Positions 46,402-54,697 of a stretch of DNA of 64,000 nucleotides are shown piece by piece. Position 1 is the first letter of the stretch, and every line of letters starts with the position of its first letter. The stretch is from Litchfieldia salsa (GTDB lineage: Bacteria; Bacillota; Bacilli; Bacillales; Bacillaceae_L). The stretch lies in the NCBI RefSeq assembly GCF_900104555.1, contig NZ_FNJU01000009.1, positions 62,001 to 126,000 on the forward strand, written 5' to 3'. Below the pieces are notes generated by a model. The model was not told the DNA's origin and did no database searches. It was given only the letters and a program-made list of their open reading frames with translations. Made by a program: the position numbers and the translations under genes.

Positions 46402-46432
46402 AAACCTGACTCTTTAATAGAATCAGGTTTTT
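46402..46432 (+). terminator. Terminator after the ACP gene
   Basis: AAACCTGAcTC / GAaTCAGGTTT stem (one mismatch), short loop, TTTT. Confidence 0.75.
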
Positions 46433-46477
46433 CGCTTCTATTAAATGCTGCTTCATACAAGAGGTAGAACTGCTACC

Positions 46478-47155
46478 CTAGTTTGATTTCAACCCATTTA
46501 ACAACAAATCGACCAGTGTTTCTACAACTTCATCTTGTTCATTACTAAATGTCTCGATTTGAAAAACGTGGTGGCTTAAAACATAACCAAACATCGTATA
46601 AAACAAAAGGTCGACCACAGCTTGTTCCTGAACGTCACGGAATTCTCCTTTATCTTTCATTCTCTGAACAAATTCTAACGCTTCTTTCTTTGCAGGAATG
46701 GTAATGTTATTTACAATCGATTCTAGGATTTCCTCTCGATTTAACGCTTCACGTAATAACACCTGTACCACTTTGTTGTTTTTTTCAATCAAATCTAATC
46801 GATCTTTAAAGATGGATATTAATACTTCCTCACTAGCCCCTTCTACGGCACTAAACTGACTTTTTACTTCTTTTAAAATAATAGGTGAAGTCATTTTTAT
46901 AAACAATGGCGATAAAATTTGGTACAGTAAATTATTTTTAGATTGAAAGTTACGAAACAATGTTACTTCTGCCACACCTGCTTCCTTGGCAATATCAGAT
47001 GTTGAACTATTATCAAATCCCTTTTGTGAGAACATATTAATAGCAGCGTCTAGAATTTTTTCTTTACTCTTATTTTTTCTTTTTTCCTTTTCCAGCTCAC
47101 CTGTTAATCGTTCAATCGTTTGTTGTAAGGTTTGTTCTTTTGTTTCAGATTCCAT
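46478..47155 (-). CDS. TetR family regulator of the ABC exporter
   Basis: 225 residues. A charged N-terminal extension with coiled-coil character (about 1-35) precedes the TetR helix-turn-helix (ILDAAINMFSQKGFDNSSTSDIAKEAGVAEVTLFRNF, region about 36-75). The C-terminal helical ligand domain follows. It is the last gene of the exporter operon 49821-46478 and probably represses it, binding the ATGAAC-N2-GTTCAT site upstream of the first gene. The gene order adaptor, ATPase, permease, TetR recalls the E. coli ybh set, with fewer permeases. Confidence 0.87.
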   Translation of the reverse strand: MESETKEQTLQQTIERLTGELEKEKRKNKSKEKILDAAINMFSQKGFDNSSTSDIAKEAGVAEVTLFRNFQSKNNLLYQILSPLFIKMTSPIILKEVKSQFSAVEGASEEVLISIFKDRLDLIEKNNKVVQVLLREALNREEILESIVNNITIPAKKEALEFVQRMKDKGEFRDVQEQAVVDLLFYTMFGYVLSHHVFQIETFSNEQDEVVETLVDLLLNGLKSN

Positions 47156-47163
47156 ATAATCAC

Positions 47164-48297
47164 CTACTCTAAGTTCTTTTTAAAACGAAGGGTTGTTATA
47201 ACACATAATAAAACCGTAAACCCTATAAGGATAAGGGTTTGGCTCCATAATTCTTCTAATCCTATCCCCTTTAAGAAAATACCTCTAAGGATTTCTAAAT
47301 AATAGGTTAATGGAATAAAACCGCCTAGCGCTTGGATAATGAGTGGCATCGGTTCTCTTGGAAAAACAAAGCCCGATAGAATAACACTGGGTAAAATAAT
47401 CGCAAACGCCATGTGCATGGCCTGTAATTGGTTTTTGGCAAGGGTTGATACTAATATTCCCATAGCAAGTGTTGTAATCATGAAAAGGATACTAAGACCA
47501 ATCAACAAGGTCATGCTCCCTTGAACTGGAACGCCAAACCATGTCAAGGCTGTAATTAACACCAGTAGGAATGAAAATAAACCAATTCCTATATAAGGCG
47601 TTAATTTTCCCAAAATTAACTCACTAGATTTAATTGGAGTGACAATTAGTTGTTCCATCGTCCCTCTTTCTTTTTCTCTTACTAACGAAAAAGCAGTAAG
47701 CAGCAAAATAACTTCTTGAAGAATCAACCCGATTAGAGCAGGTATGTTAAAGTTCATTACTTCCATTGTTGGATTGTATAAGACGCGTGAATCCTCTTTA
47801 ACTGGCTGCAAGATTCCTGCTGTTAGCTGAGATTGAATTTGGATTGACTTATTTTGTACAACTAATTTAGAGTTTGATAGAGCAGTTTTAGATACAGTCG
47901 GATCAGAGCCGTCAATAAGTATCTGAACAGATGCTCCTTCAGTGAGTAAATCATTTGAATAGGTCCTAGGAATGATCAAAGCCATGCTGACGTCACCCTG
48001 ATCCAACATCTTTTCAATTTCATCATACGATTGTACCCTTCCTGTTTGTAAAAAGTAACGACTGTTTTCAAAGCTTTGGATTAAGCTTCTACTTTCTGCC
48101 GTTTGATTTTGATCCCATACAACCATTTCAATGTTATCAATTTCTGAACTAACCGCATAGCCTAAGAGGAATAAGAGCATGACCGGTAATACGATCGCTA
48201 TAGCTAAACTACCGGGGTCCTTTTTTATTTGAATGATTTCTTTTTTAACGATAGAAGCATAACGGGTAAAACTGAAAGGTGTTTTTTCTTTAGACAT
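47164..48297 (-). CDS. ABC-2 type transporter permease
   Basis: 377 residues with the ABC-2 exporter layout: one N-terminal membrane helix (about 29-48), a large extracellular domain (about 50-180), and five C-terminal helices, the last after SGFVFPREPMPLIIQALG. YhhJ/YbhR-like permeases of this build work with a HlyD-type adaptor and one ATPase to export drugs or toxic lipids. The start overlaps the end of the ATPase gene by 8 bases, giving translational coupling. Confidence 0.88.
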   Translation of the reverse strand: MSKEKTPFSFTRYASIVKKEIIQIKKDPGSLAIAIVLPVMLLFLLGYAVSSEIDNIEMVVWDQNQTAESRSLIQSFENSRYFLQTGRVQSYDEIEKMLDQGDVSMALIIPRTYSNDLLTEGASVQILIDGSDPTVSKTALSNSKLVVQNKSIQIQSQLTAGILQPVKEDSRVLYNPTMEVMNFNIPALIGLILQEVILLLTAFSLVREKERGTMEQLIVTPIKSSELILGKLTPYIGIGLFSFLLVLITALTWFGVPVQGSMTLLIGLSILFMITTLAMGILVSTLAKNQLQAMHMAFAIILPSVILSGFVFPREPMPLIIQALGGFIPLTYYLEILRGIFLKGIGLEELWSQTLILIGFTVLLCVITTLRFKKNLE

Positions 48298-49063
48298 ACT
48301 CTAATCCACCACCTTTCAAAGGATTACTTTCTTGCTCTTCTACTAATCGAATAAAAAGATCATTTAGATTACGAACATTATACTTTTCTATCAATTCTGA
48401 GGGCTTTCCCTTTATTAAGATATGACCGAAAAAAATAAAGCCGATTTCGTCACATAGCTCAGCTTCATCCATATAGTGAGTGGTAACTAGAATGGTCACG
48501 CCTTCCTTTGAAAGCTGGGTAATAATATCCCAAAAAATTCTTCGAGAAACAGGATCTACACCAGCTGTGGGTTCATCAAGAATTAACAGTTCAGGTTTAT
48601 GTAACAAGGCGCAGCTTAATGCTAACCGTTGTTTCCACCCTCCTGACAGAGAGGAAGCTCTTTGATTTTCTCTTCCTACTAGACCTGATAATTCAATCAG
48701 TTCTTTTTGTCTTTCCTTGCTATTTTTCCCTTTCAAACCGTATATACCAGAATAGAAGTCTAAATTCTCTTTAACGGTTAATTCTTCATACAGACTAAAT
48801 TTTTGAGACATATAACCAATCCGTTGCTTGATACTTTCTGGCTCTTTTTTGACGTCGAATCCTAAAACAGTACCGACCCCATCACTCGGCTCTAATACAC
48901 CACACAACATTCGAATCATCGTCGATTTTCCTGAACCATTCGGTCCTAGAAACCCGTAAATATGACCTTTAGGAACTTCTAAATTAACATGATTCACAAC
49001 AAGCAACTTTCCAAACTTCTTAGTCAGCCCCTCAGTTTTAATTGATAGCTCCATGAACCTCAT
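48290..49063 (-). CDS. ABC transporter ATP-binding protein
   Basis: About 257 residues. Walker A GPNGSGKS, Q-loop MSQKFSLYEEL, signature LSGGWKQRLAL (SGGW rather than SGGQ), Walker B LLILDEPTAGVDP, switch His in TTHYMDEAE. It is the nucleotide-binding subunit for the permease encoded downstream. ATG 49063, six bases after GAGGAG, is taken as start; a second ATG at 49054 is possible. Confidence 0.92.
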   Translation of the reverse strand: MRFMELSIKTEGLTKKFGKLLVVNHVNLEVPKGHIYGFLGPNGSGKSTMIRMLCGVLEPSDGVGTVLGFDVKKEPESIKQRIGYMSQKFSLYEELTVKENLDFYSGIYGLKGKNSKERQKELIELSGLVGRENQRASSLSGGWKQRLALSCALLHKPELLILDEPTAGVDPVSRRIFWDIITQLSKEGVTILVTTHYMDEAELCDEIGFIFFGHILIKGKPSELIEKYNVRNLNDLFIRLVEEQESNPLKGGGLEYV

Positions 49064-49077
49064 CACCTTCTCCTCTT

Positions 49078-49821
49078 TTATAGATCAACCTCTACAGACA
49101 TTCCAGGCTTAAGTTCAGAAACATCTGACACATTAATAGAAACAGCGAATACTCGTTTTGCTCTTTCTTCCTTTGTTTGTATCGTTTGTGGAGTGAATTC
49201 AGCTTCAGAGGAAATTCGTTTAATCGTCCCTTCGAACGTATCATTTTCAAAGGCATCTGTTCGAATTTTCACCTTATCTTCTAATTCGATTGAACTCACA
49301 TCCTTTTCACTCACATAAATGATGACTTCTTTCATGCTCGGATCGACAATCGAAAGAAGATCTTGGTTTGGATTTGCGATTTCTCCCTTAGTGATATAAA
49401 TATCTTGTATAAACCCTTGAACTGGTCCTTTAACGAGAGAATTTTGTTTTTGTAATTCTAATAACTTCAATTGATTTTGAGCTTGTTTAATGGATCCATC
49501 TGCTTGATCGGTAAGATAGTCTTTGTTTAGGTCCTCGGCTTCCTGCTTCTTCGCATTTGCGATATCAATCCCCACTTTTGCATTTTCGATTTCAATATCC
49601 AACTTTTGTGTATTTAATGTAATCAAAACATCTTCATTTGTAATCGAATCTCCTTCTTTGACGTGTATTTCATCGACCTTTCCTACGTATTCACTTTGAA
49701 TCTTAATCTTCTTTCCTTCCACAAATCCTGAATATCCTAACTCCTCTTCTGTTCCGGAACAAGCGATTAGTGACATGACTGTAGTCGCAATCAGCACATT
49801 TAAGGCAATTTTCTTTTTCAT
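49078..49821 (-). CDS. HlyD-like membrane fusion lipoprotein
   Basis: 247 residues. Lipoprotein signal with Cys21 (LIAC), a split lipoyl domain (GKVDEIHVKEGDSITNEDVL and VKGPVQGFIQDIYITKGEIANPNQDLLSI), a short helical hairpin between them, and a beta-barrel end domain (VSIELEDKVKIRTDAF...LKPGMSVEVDL). In Gram-positive cells such adaptors sit outside the membrane and assist the ABC exporter. First gene of the operon, with a GAGGAG site. Confidence 0.88.
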   Translation of the reverse strand: MKKKIALNVLIATTVMSLIACSGTEEELGYSGFVEGKKIKIQSEYVGKVDEIHVKEGDSITNEDVLITLNTQKLDIEIENAKVGIDIANAKKQEAEDLNKDYLTDQADGSIKQAQNQLKLLELQKQNSLVKGPVQGFIQDIYITKGEIANPNQDLLSIVDPSMKEVIIYVSEKDVSSIELEDKVKIRTDAFENDTFEGTIKRISSEAEFTPQTIQTKEERAKRVFAVSINVSDVSELKPGMSVEVDL

Positions 49822-49948
49822 TGGTTTAATCTCCTCTACATTTTATCTTTTATGTAAGTGAGCACTTTCATTTTTAATGTTACCTCGTTTGAAAATAATT
49901 GCATATAGTAAAATAATCCCATTTAGTGGATATTTTTGTTAAATTTTT

Positions 49949-49962
49949 ATGAACGTGTTCAT
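49949..49962. promoter_or_regulatory. Candidate TetR operator of the exporter operon
   Basis: ATGAAC-GT-GTTCAT: perfect 6-base arms around two bases, about 130 bases before the first gene. Size and AT/GC pattern suit a TetR-family operator. The rest of the 49822-50100 gap shows no other clear element. Confidence 0.6.
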
Positions 49963-50100
49963 TAAGGGGACAATCGGAATGTTCAACTTCATTTCCTCTA
50001 CCTTTTTGTCGATAAATTTTACTAGTAGGTTACCAGATTTCGCTAAGTTTCATATCTAGCATTTGTTATATTATGGTAAAAAGTGAAAGCAGGGGATATA

Positions 50101-50289
50101 ATGTATTTCGAGAGTTTACTTGATGCAATCTTTGGGCCAAGAGAAATCTTGCATGTGATGGAATGTTCAGTATGTGGCTTTAATGAAGTATATTATATAG
50201 ACGCTGAAACGAACGTACAGATAGGAAGAGCCTGTCAGGGGTGTAACTTTGTTCAAAGGTTTGATGTACCGAAAGCGAATAACTTTTAA
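50101..50289 (+). CDS. Small zinc-ribbon protein, 62 aa
   Basis: A 62-residue protein starting MYFESLLDAIFG, with Cys pairs CSVCG and CQGCN 24 residues apart, a likely one-zinc ribbon. The start at 50101 is set by the AGGGGA site; an in-frame GTG at 50083 lacks one. The Cys spacing equals that of the 66-residue protein at 16332-16532, so the two may be distant paralogues. Function unknown. Confidence 0.75.
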   Translation: MYFESLLDAIFGPREILHVMECSVCGFNEVYYIDAETNVQIGRACQGCNFVQRFDVPKANNF

Positions 50290-50514
50290 CTTTATTGCCC
50301 TCCAATTGTAGGTTGTGGTGCATAACAATTGGAGGGCACCACATCCCTTTCTCCTAATCCTCCACCTCTCTAGGAAAATCCGTTCCAAAAACAAGGAATA
50401 ACCACCAAAAAAGGGATTTAATTTTCCCAATAACATTTTTCGCTATTTTCATTTATGCTATTAATCGATGGTTATAAAAGCTATCCCAAAAGTCCATTTA
50501 CATAGGAGGATAAA

Positions 50515-51018
50515 ATGAGAAAGTATTTGTTCCTATTTTTTTGCTTAATGGTAATGGTAGGTTGTAATAAGAAACCTGATGATAAGAAGTTCGATGAGTG
50601 GTTTAGTTCCCAAGAAGAAGCGATCCAACATGGACTGGAATTAGAAGGAATTGCACAAGAAAGTATAATAGATGTTGAAGAAGTTGATAATCAAACTTTT
50701 GTCGTTTACAGAAGATCAACTAACCAATACGGAGCTGCAATGATTCATAAAAAGGATAGCAAATTTCAATGGTTTAGAGGACAAAGTGAGGTTGAGCTTC
50801 CCTCTCATACAAATGGAGAGAAGTATAGTATCGTAAAGACTGAAATAAAGTCTCCTTCAAATGAGAGATATGAAATTAGTTATGGGAGGGTTACAAATCC
50901 TGATAAGAGGAGCATTTCTATCGTTAAAGATGGAGTAATCACTGAAAAACATATCTATAATGAAGTTTTTTTCTATATTCAAAGTAAACCCACTAAAGAA
51001 ATTGATATCCATTACTGA
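50515..51018 (+). CDS. Hypothetical lipoprotein, 167 aa
   Basis: Signal sequence with lipobox MVGC (Cys17), then a charged mature part (DDKKFDEWFSSQEEAIQHGLE) and beta-rich C-terminal half. No family recognised. It has a strong AGGAGG site and would be anchored on the outer face of the membrane. It is monocistronic, between two small genes of unknown function. Confidence 0.78.
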   Translation: MRKYLFLFFCLMVMVGCNKKPDDKKFDEWFSSQEEAIQHGLELEGIAQESIIDVEEVDNQTFVVYRRSTNQYGAAMIHKKDSKFQWFRGQSEVELPSHTNGEKYSIVKTEIKSPSNERYEISYGRVTNPDKRSISIVKDGVITEKHIYNEVFFYIQSKPTKEIDIHY

Positions 51019-51132
51019 AACCTCCTGCGGGATCAATAATCACCACTCGCCGGACGTGGAGTGTATTCAGCCTGCTCGAAATGATCATTTTTTTAAGCCT
51101 AAACCTTTTCCAAAGATTCTATGGACAAAAAA

Positions 51133-51207
51133 AATAACTTTTAATCTTATGAAGTATGGTAGAATCCGTTCAAATAGGATCTTTCAAAAATCAGATTAAA
51201 AGTTATT
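51133..51207 (-). terminator. Terminator with long stem, 57-aa gene
   Basis: Perfect 15-base inverted arms AATAACTTTTAATCT and AGATTAAAAGTTATT, 45 bases apart with a small inner hairpin, followed on the minus strand by eight T. The upstream arm contains the stop codon of the 57-residue reading frame, which supports that gene being real. Confidence 0.7.
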
Positions 51208-51369
51208 ATCAGCAATATTCAATTGTTTCATGTTTTGAGCAATTTCATTAATTAAATCAGTTGCAGACATAGATGGTTTCTTTTCTCCTGTTTCATAAGC
51301 AGCTTTCAACACATCTATAAATTTTTCTTTTGTGATAATGGTTGAATCTTGTAATCTATTGATCGACAT
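51196..51369 (-). CDS. Hypothetical protein, 57 aa
   Basis: The frame begins at ATG 51369 behind AAAGAGAG and reads MSINRLQDSTIITKEKFIDV, then a Lys/Ala-rich middle and a helical end (LINEIAQNMKQLNIAD). Soluble and helical. The stop codon lies in the arm of a strong terminator. No family recognised. Between 51370 and 51650 I see only AT-rich sequence and the promoter region of the next gene. Confidence 0.6.
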   Translation of the reverse strand: MSINRLQDSTIITKEKFIDVLKAAYETGEKKPSMSATDLINEIAQNMKQLNIADNNF

Positions 51370-51650
51370 TTTGATTCTCTCTTTCGTATTCCGATATTTC
51401 TACATATTACCACCAAATTGGATATAAATCTACTATTTTTTTGGTAAAAAGGCGGGTAATTAGAACCAATCGGTAGGCTATATCCCAAAGGCACAAGGCC
51501 AATTTTCCCAAGAGACTTCATCCCTTAAAATCCCTCGAGTATGCCCCCAACACTAACACCCTCCACGATTTCCCATATGATAACCAGTCCCCACTTACCC
51601 CTTCTCTAGTATATAATGATAGGTATGTATAAGCTGCAGGAGGTTGTTAA

Positions 51651-52733
51651 GTGAATATATTAATTACAGGTTCGACAGGTTTTTTAGGATCGACATTAGC
51701 CAAAAGGTTATTGAAAGAGAACCATCATGTTTATTTAGTAGCGCGTAGCAAGAAAAAAGCCCAAGCTCTGATCGAAGAATTAGATCATAAAAATGGACAG
51801 GTTCACGTGATTGAAGGGGAATTAACGAGGTCTTCCTTAGGAATAAATGAAGAAGAAATAGCTGCGCTCACAGGGAACATTGACGTCATCTATCATTCAG
51901 CAGCATTACTGTCATTTGATGAATCAATGCGGGAAGAGATTTTCCATGTGAATGTTTCAGGCACAAAAAACATCCTTGAATTTGCGAAGCAGATTAACGT
52001 ACAGAAATTTATTCATGTGAGCACGGCATATACGTTAGGCACAAGGTCTATTGGAAGTGAAACCTTATACCCTACTTCCTCTACCTTCCAAAACGCCTAT
52101 GAAGAAAGTAAATGTAATGCAGAACATTTAGTGATGTCTTATCATCAGGATTTTGATGTGATGATTATGAGACCAGCGATCATTATAGGAGACTCAGAAA
52201 CAGGGGAATCCAACTCGACATTTGGACTATATGGAATCATTCGAACGGTTGAAATTTTAAAGAAATTGGCACGAAGAGATCCTAACACTAATCATAACTA
52301 CCGGATATTAATGAATAAACGTTCAGTGTCCAACCTTGTTCCGATTGATTACGTAGTAACCGTGCTAATGCTAGGCCTAGATTTTGGCGAAAATAACACC
52401 ATCTACCATATTACTAACCCTAATCCACCTAGCAATCAATTAATCTTTGATAGCATCATGGAAAGCCTAGAATTCAATGGGGTCGAACTCACCCCATACG
52501 ATGAAGAACATGTATTAACTGAAGAAGAAGTAAAAATAAACACACCTATTAAAGTATTTAAAGAATACCTTAATTCATCCATCACATTCGTTGATGAAAA
52601 CACAAGAAACCTATTACATCAAGGAAACGTCAATCCGTTAAACATGGATAAAGAGATGCTAATCAGGATTATTGACGGATTTGTTGAACATAAAACCGTT
52701 ACTGCAAAGCCAGTTCTGCTGGGAACTGTCTGA
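51651..52733 (+). CDS. Extended SDR, thioester-reductase-like
   Basis: 360 residues. NAD(P) motif GSTGFLG at the N-terminus, catalytic region HVSTAYTLG and YEESKCNAE (YxxxK), and a C-terminal substrate domain. The set resembles the NAD-binding 4/male-sterility group that reduces thioesters, and OleD-like dehydrogenases. The substrate is unknown. The start is a GTG behind AGGAGG. A link with the KAS III/ACP pair 5 kb upstream is conceivable, but the genes are not contiguous. A terminator follows. Confidence 0.83.
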   Translation: MNILITGSTGFLGSTLAKRLLKENHHVYLVARSKKKAQALIEELDHKNGQVHVIEGELTRSSLGINEEEIAALTGNIDVIYHSAALLSFDESMREEIFHVNVSGTKNILEFAKQINVQKFIHVSTAYTLGTRSIGSETLYPTSSTFQNAYEESKCNAEHLVMSYHQDFDVMIMRPAIIIGDSETGESNSTFGLYGIIRTVEILKKLARRDPNTNHNYRILMNKRSVSNLVPIDYVVTVLMLGLDFGENNTIYHITNPNPPSNQLIFDSIMESLEFNGVELTPYDEEHVLTEEEVKINTPIKVFKEYLNSSITFVDENTRNLLHQGNVNPLNMDKEMLIRIIDGFVEHKTVTAKPVLLGTV

Positions 52734-52744
52734 TTTAAATATTT

Positions 52745-52779
52745 GAGCACAGTCAAAAAAATTGGGCTGTGCTCTTTTT
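52745..52779 (+). terminator. Terminator after the SDR gene
   Basis: GAGCACAG / CTGTGCTC stem with a loop of about 14 bases, then TTTTTG. Confidence 0.85.
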
Positions 52780-52890
52780 GTGAAATGGGGACGGTTCTCA
52801 CGTCTCATACTTTATACGGAAATAGAAATGAAACATCGGAACCGTCCCCATTTACCACCCCAGAAATGAAACACGAGAACCGTCCCTATC
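52779..52890. repeat. GGGACGGTTCT element, spacer CTTTATACGGAAATAGAA
   Basis: Forward arm TGAAATGGGGACGGTTCTCA, short spacer, reverse arm with a mutated core (CGGAACCGTCCCC), and a second reverse arm ACACGAGAACCGTCCC. The spacer is shared with the copy at 54446-54628, on the other side of the next gene. Confidence 0.87.
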
Positions 52891-52892
52891 GT

Positions 52893-54347
52893 TTAATGTA
52901 AATCTAATTCAATAATGTCACCATCACTAAGTATTGATTCAAGTGAGTCTACAGGTGAACCATCCGCAGCAGTTATTTGAGCCAACCACCGTTCACTCCC
53001 ATTTAGACTTTGCTCGAAACCTTTAAGAGAGACAATACGGTTATGCTCTACTACCATCTCTAATTCATCATGATACTTATACATAACATCATTCATCGTT
53101 TCTCCTGTGTTAAAATAAAAATCTTCATGTAAGATTTGAGTTTCACCATAATTTTTTGTGATAATAATCGTAACAACGTTATATTCCATTGGTTCTTCAA
53201 CGTAATATTCATCGCTGATTACTTCCTCTGACTCTATCTGGTAATTTGATTCTAGAACCTCATTCTCTCCCTCTCCAATAAAAGCAGCTATGCGCGCCTT
53301 AACATCAGCAACCTTGTTCACTACATTACTTTTTGTAAGTGTATGTTGAGGGAAAGCATCTTTAAGAACGGGCAAAGCAAATAGATAAAAAGCTATTGCA
53401 CAAGTAGCTACTACCATCATTTTACCGATGAGAGCCGTTCTTTTATAAGAGGCTATATCTTGATTGATCGATTCCTCATCGAAAATCGGTGTATCTATTA
53501 AAATAGCAACATCAACTGCTAGCTTTGAGGCACTTCGGTTAAATAGAAGCGTTCGTACTTGATGATAATAACAAGTGAGTTTATTCATCTCACCATTTAT
53601 CATTTGATTTGCAATGTTTAGCTCGTATTTAAGTTTTTTAGACTTTTTACTGATTAATCGAATTAACCTTTTAGCCTTTTTGCGCACTACTTTTAACTGG
53701 ATAATGTTCCGATCCATTTTATTCATATACCTCTGCATCTTGTTTATAGCAGATTCTATTTCTGCAATCTTCTTCTTTGCGCTAAAATGACTAAACACGC
53801 CTAATGCGACTAGAGCTGGAATTGCAACCATTCCACCTAGTAATGTCGTACCCGCTATCATTCCTCCACCACCAGCTGCTACTGATCCACCACCAAGGAA
53901 GGCTAAAGTTGCATTCGTTGCAGCTGCACCTGATAAAGCTGAGATAGCCGTTCCAGTGGATGCAGCTCCTAATGTCGATACTAGACCCCAAGTAGCAAGA
54001 GCTGTTCCGATTCCAGCTGTTGCTCCAAGAGTCGCACCAACACCTGCTGTCAATGCTAGTTGGCCATTTGCCAACGTTTGATTTATTATTTTAAAATCTG
54101 ATAGTTTCGGTTGGTTTAATGTTTTTTCTTGATTGCCTACAGTAAGTTCCTTAAAAGTATGTAGATCTTTAATCGCTTCAACTTTTACCTGAACTACGGT
54201 TTCTAGCAAAGCATCCACTTCACGGCTTTTTATTTTCATCTTACGTAATTTAGCATTATATCGATTCTTCACTTTGTTATACTTAGCCATCGCTTCTTCA
54301 ATTCGTCCGTATGCACCAAAGGTCAAGATGTTTTTAAATGTACTCAT
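52893..54347 (-). CDS. Glycine-zipper membrane protein with C-terminal DUF4430-like domain
   Basis: 484 residues, no signal peptide. Helical/coiled-coil start (about 15-75). A long Gly/Ala-rich hydrophobic stretch follows (about 95-190), with repeats such as GVGATLGATAGIGTALA and GGGSVAAGGGGMIAG, typical of pore- or hairpin-forming glycine zippers. Then come a basic coiled coil (about 195-270), one membrane helix (VVATCAIAFYLFALPVL near 330), an acidic linker, and a C-terminal domain (about 395-484: GETMNDVMYKY... RWLAQI... LSDGDIIELDL) that looks like DUF4430. ATG 54347 follows AAGGTG at six bases. Function unknown; the sequence order of segments recalls dynamin paddle regions but there is no GTPase. 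Confidence 0.75.
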   Translation of the reverse strand: MSTFKNILTFGAYGRIEEAMAKYNKVKNRYNAKLRKMKIKSREVDALLETVVQVKVEAIKDLHTFKELTVGNQEKTLNQPKLSDFKIINQTLANGQLALTAGVGATLGATAGIGTALATWGLVSTLGAASTGTAISALSGAAATNATLAFLGGGSVAAGGGGMIAGTTLLGGMVAIPALVALGVFSHFSAKKKIAEIESAINKMQRYMNKMDRNIIQLKVVRKKAKRLIRLISKKSKKLKYELNIANQMINGEMNKLTCYYHQVRTLLFNRSASKLAVDVAILIDTPIFDEESINQDIASYKRTALIGKMMVVATCAIAFYLFALPVLKDAFPQHTLTKSNVVNKVADVKARIAAFIGEGENEVLESNYQIESEEVISDEYYVEEPMEYNVVTIIITKNYGETQILHEDFYFNTGETMNDVMYKYHDELEMVVEHNRIVSLKGFEQSLNGSERWLAQITAADGSPVDSLESILSDGDIIELDLH

Positions 54348-54445
54348 GATCGTCACCTTAAAATAAGAAATTTATTCAAAATATGTCACAAACATATAAT
54401 GAAACATACACCTTAGATTACTCGAATAACCACCTAGTAGCAACT

Positions 54446-54628
54446 GAAAAATAGGGACGGTTCTCGTGTCTCATACTTTATACGGAAATAGAATTGATAC
54501 ACGAGAACCGTCCCCATGCACCAACCTGAATTGAAATACGAGAACCGCCCCCTGCACCACCCTGAAATGAAATACGAGAACCGCACCCTTCACCACCCCC
54601 GAAATGATACACGAGAACCGTCCCCAGT
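54446..54628. repeat. GGGACGGTTCT element, five arms
   Basis: A forward arm, the CTTTATACGGAAATAGAA spacer, and four reverse arms in tandem about 40 bases apart, with cores AGAACCGTCCCC, AGAACCGCCCCC, AGAACCGCACCC and AGAACCGTCCCC. Tandem growth with decay inside the array. Confidence 0.88.
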
Positions 54629-54697
54629 TTACAATTTTCATAATTAACTATAAACTTGAAATAAGGAAAAAAATGTCGGGAATTGGAGAAATGAACT

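Noticed and set aside
50297-50336. Terminator at the inverted repeat CCCTCCAATTGT / ACAATTGGAGGG
   Set aside because: The stem is good, but no T-run follows on either strand; it may be a hairpin of another role, so it is not called a terminator.
54446-54628. CRISPR-like array (repeats about 40 bases apart)
   Set aside because: The units are palindromic arms with decayed cores and similar spacers; spacers are not unique, there is no cas gene, and the same arms occur singly across the window.
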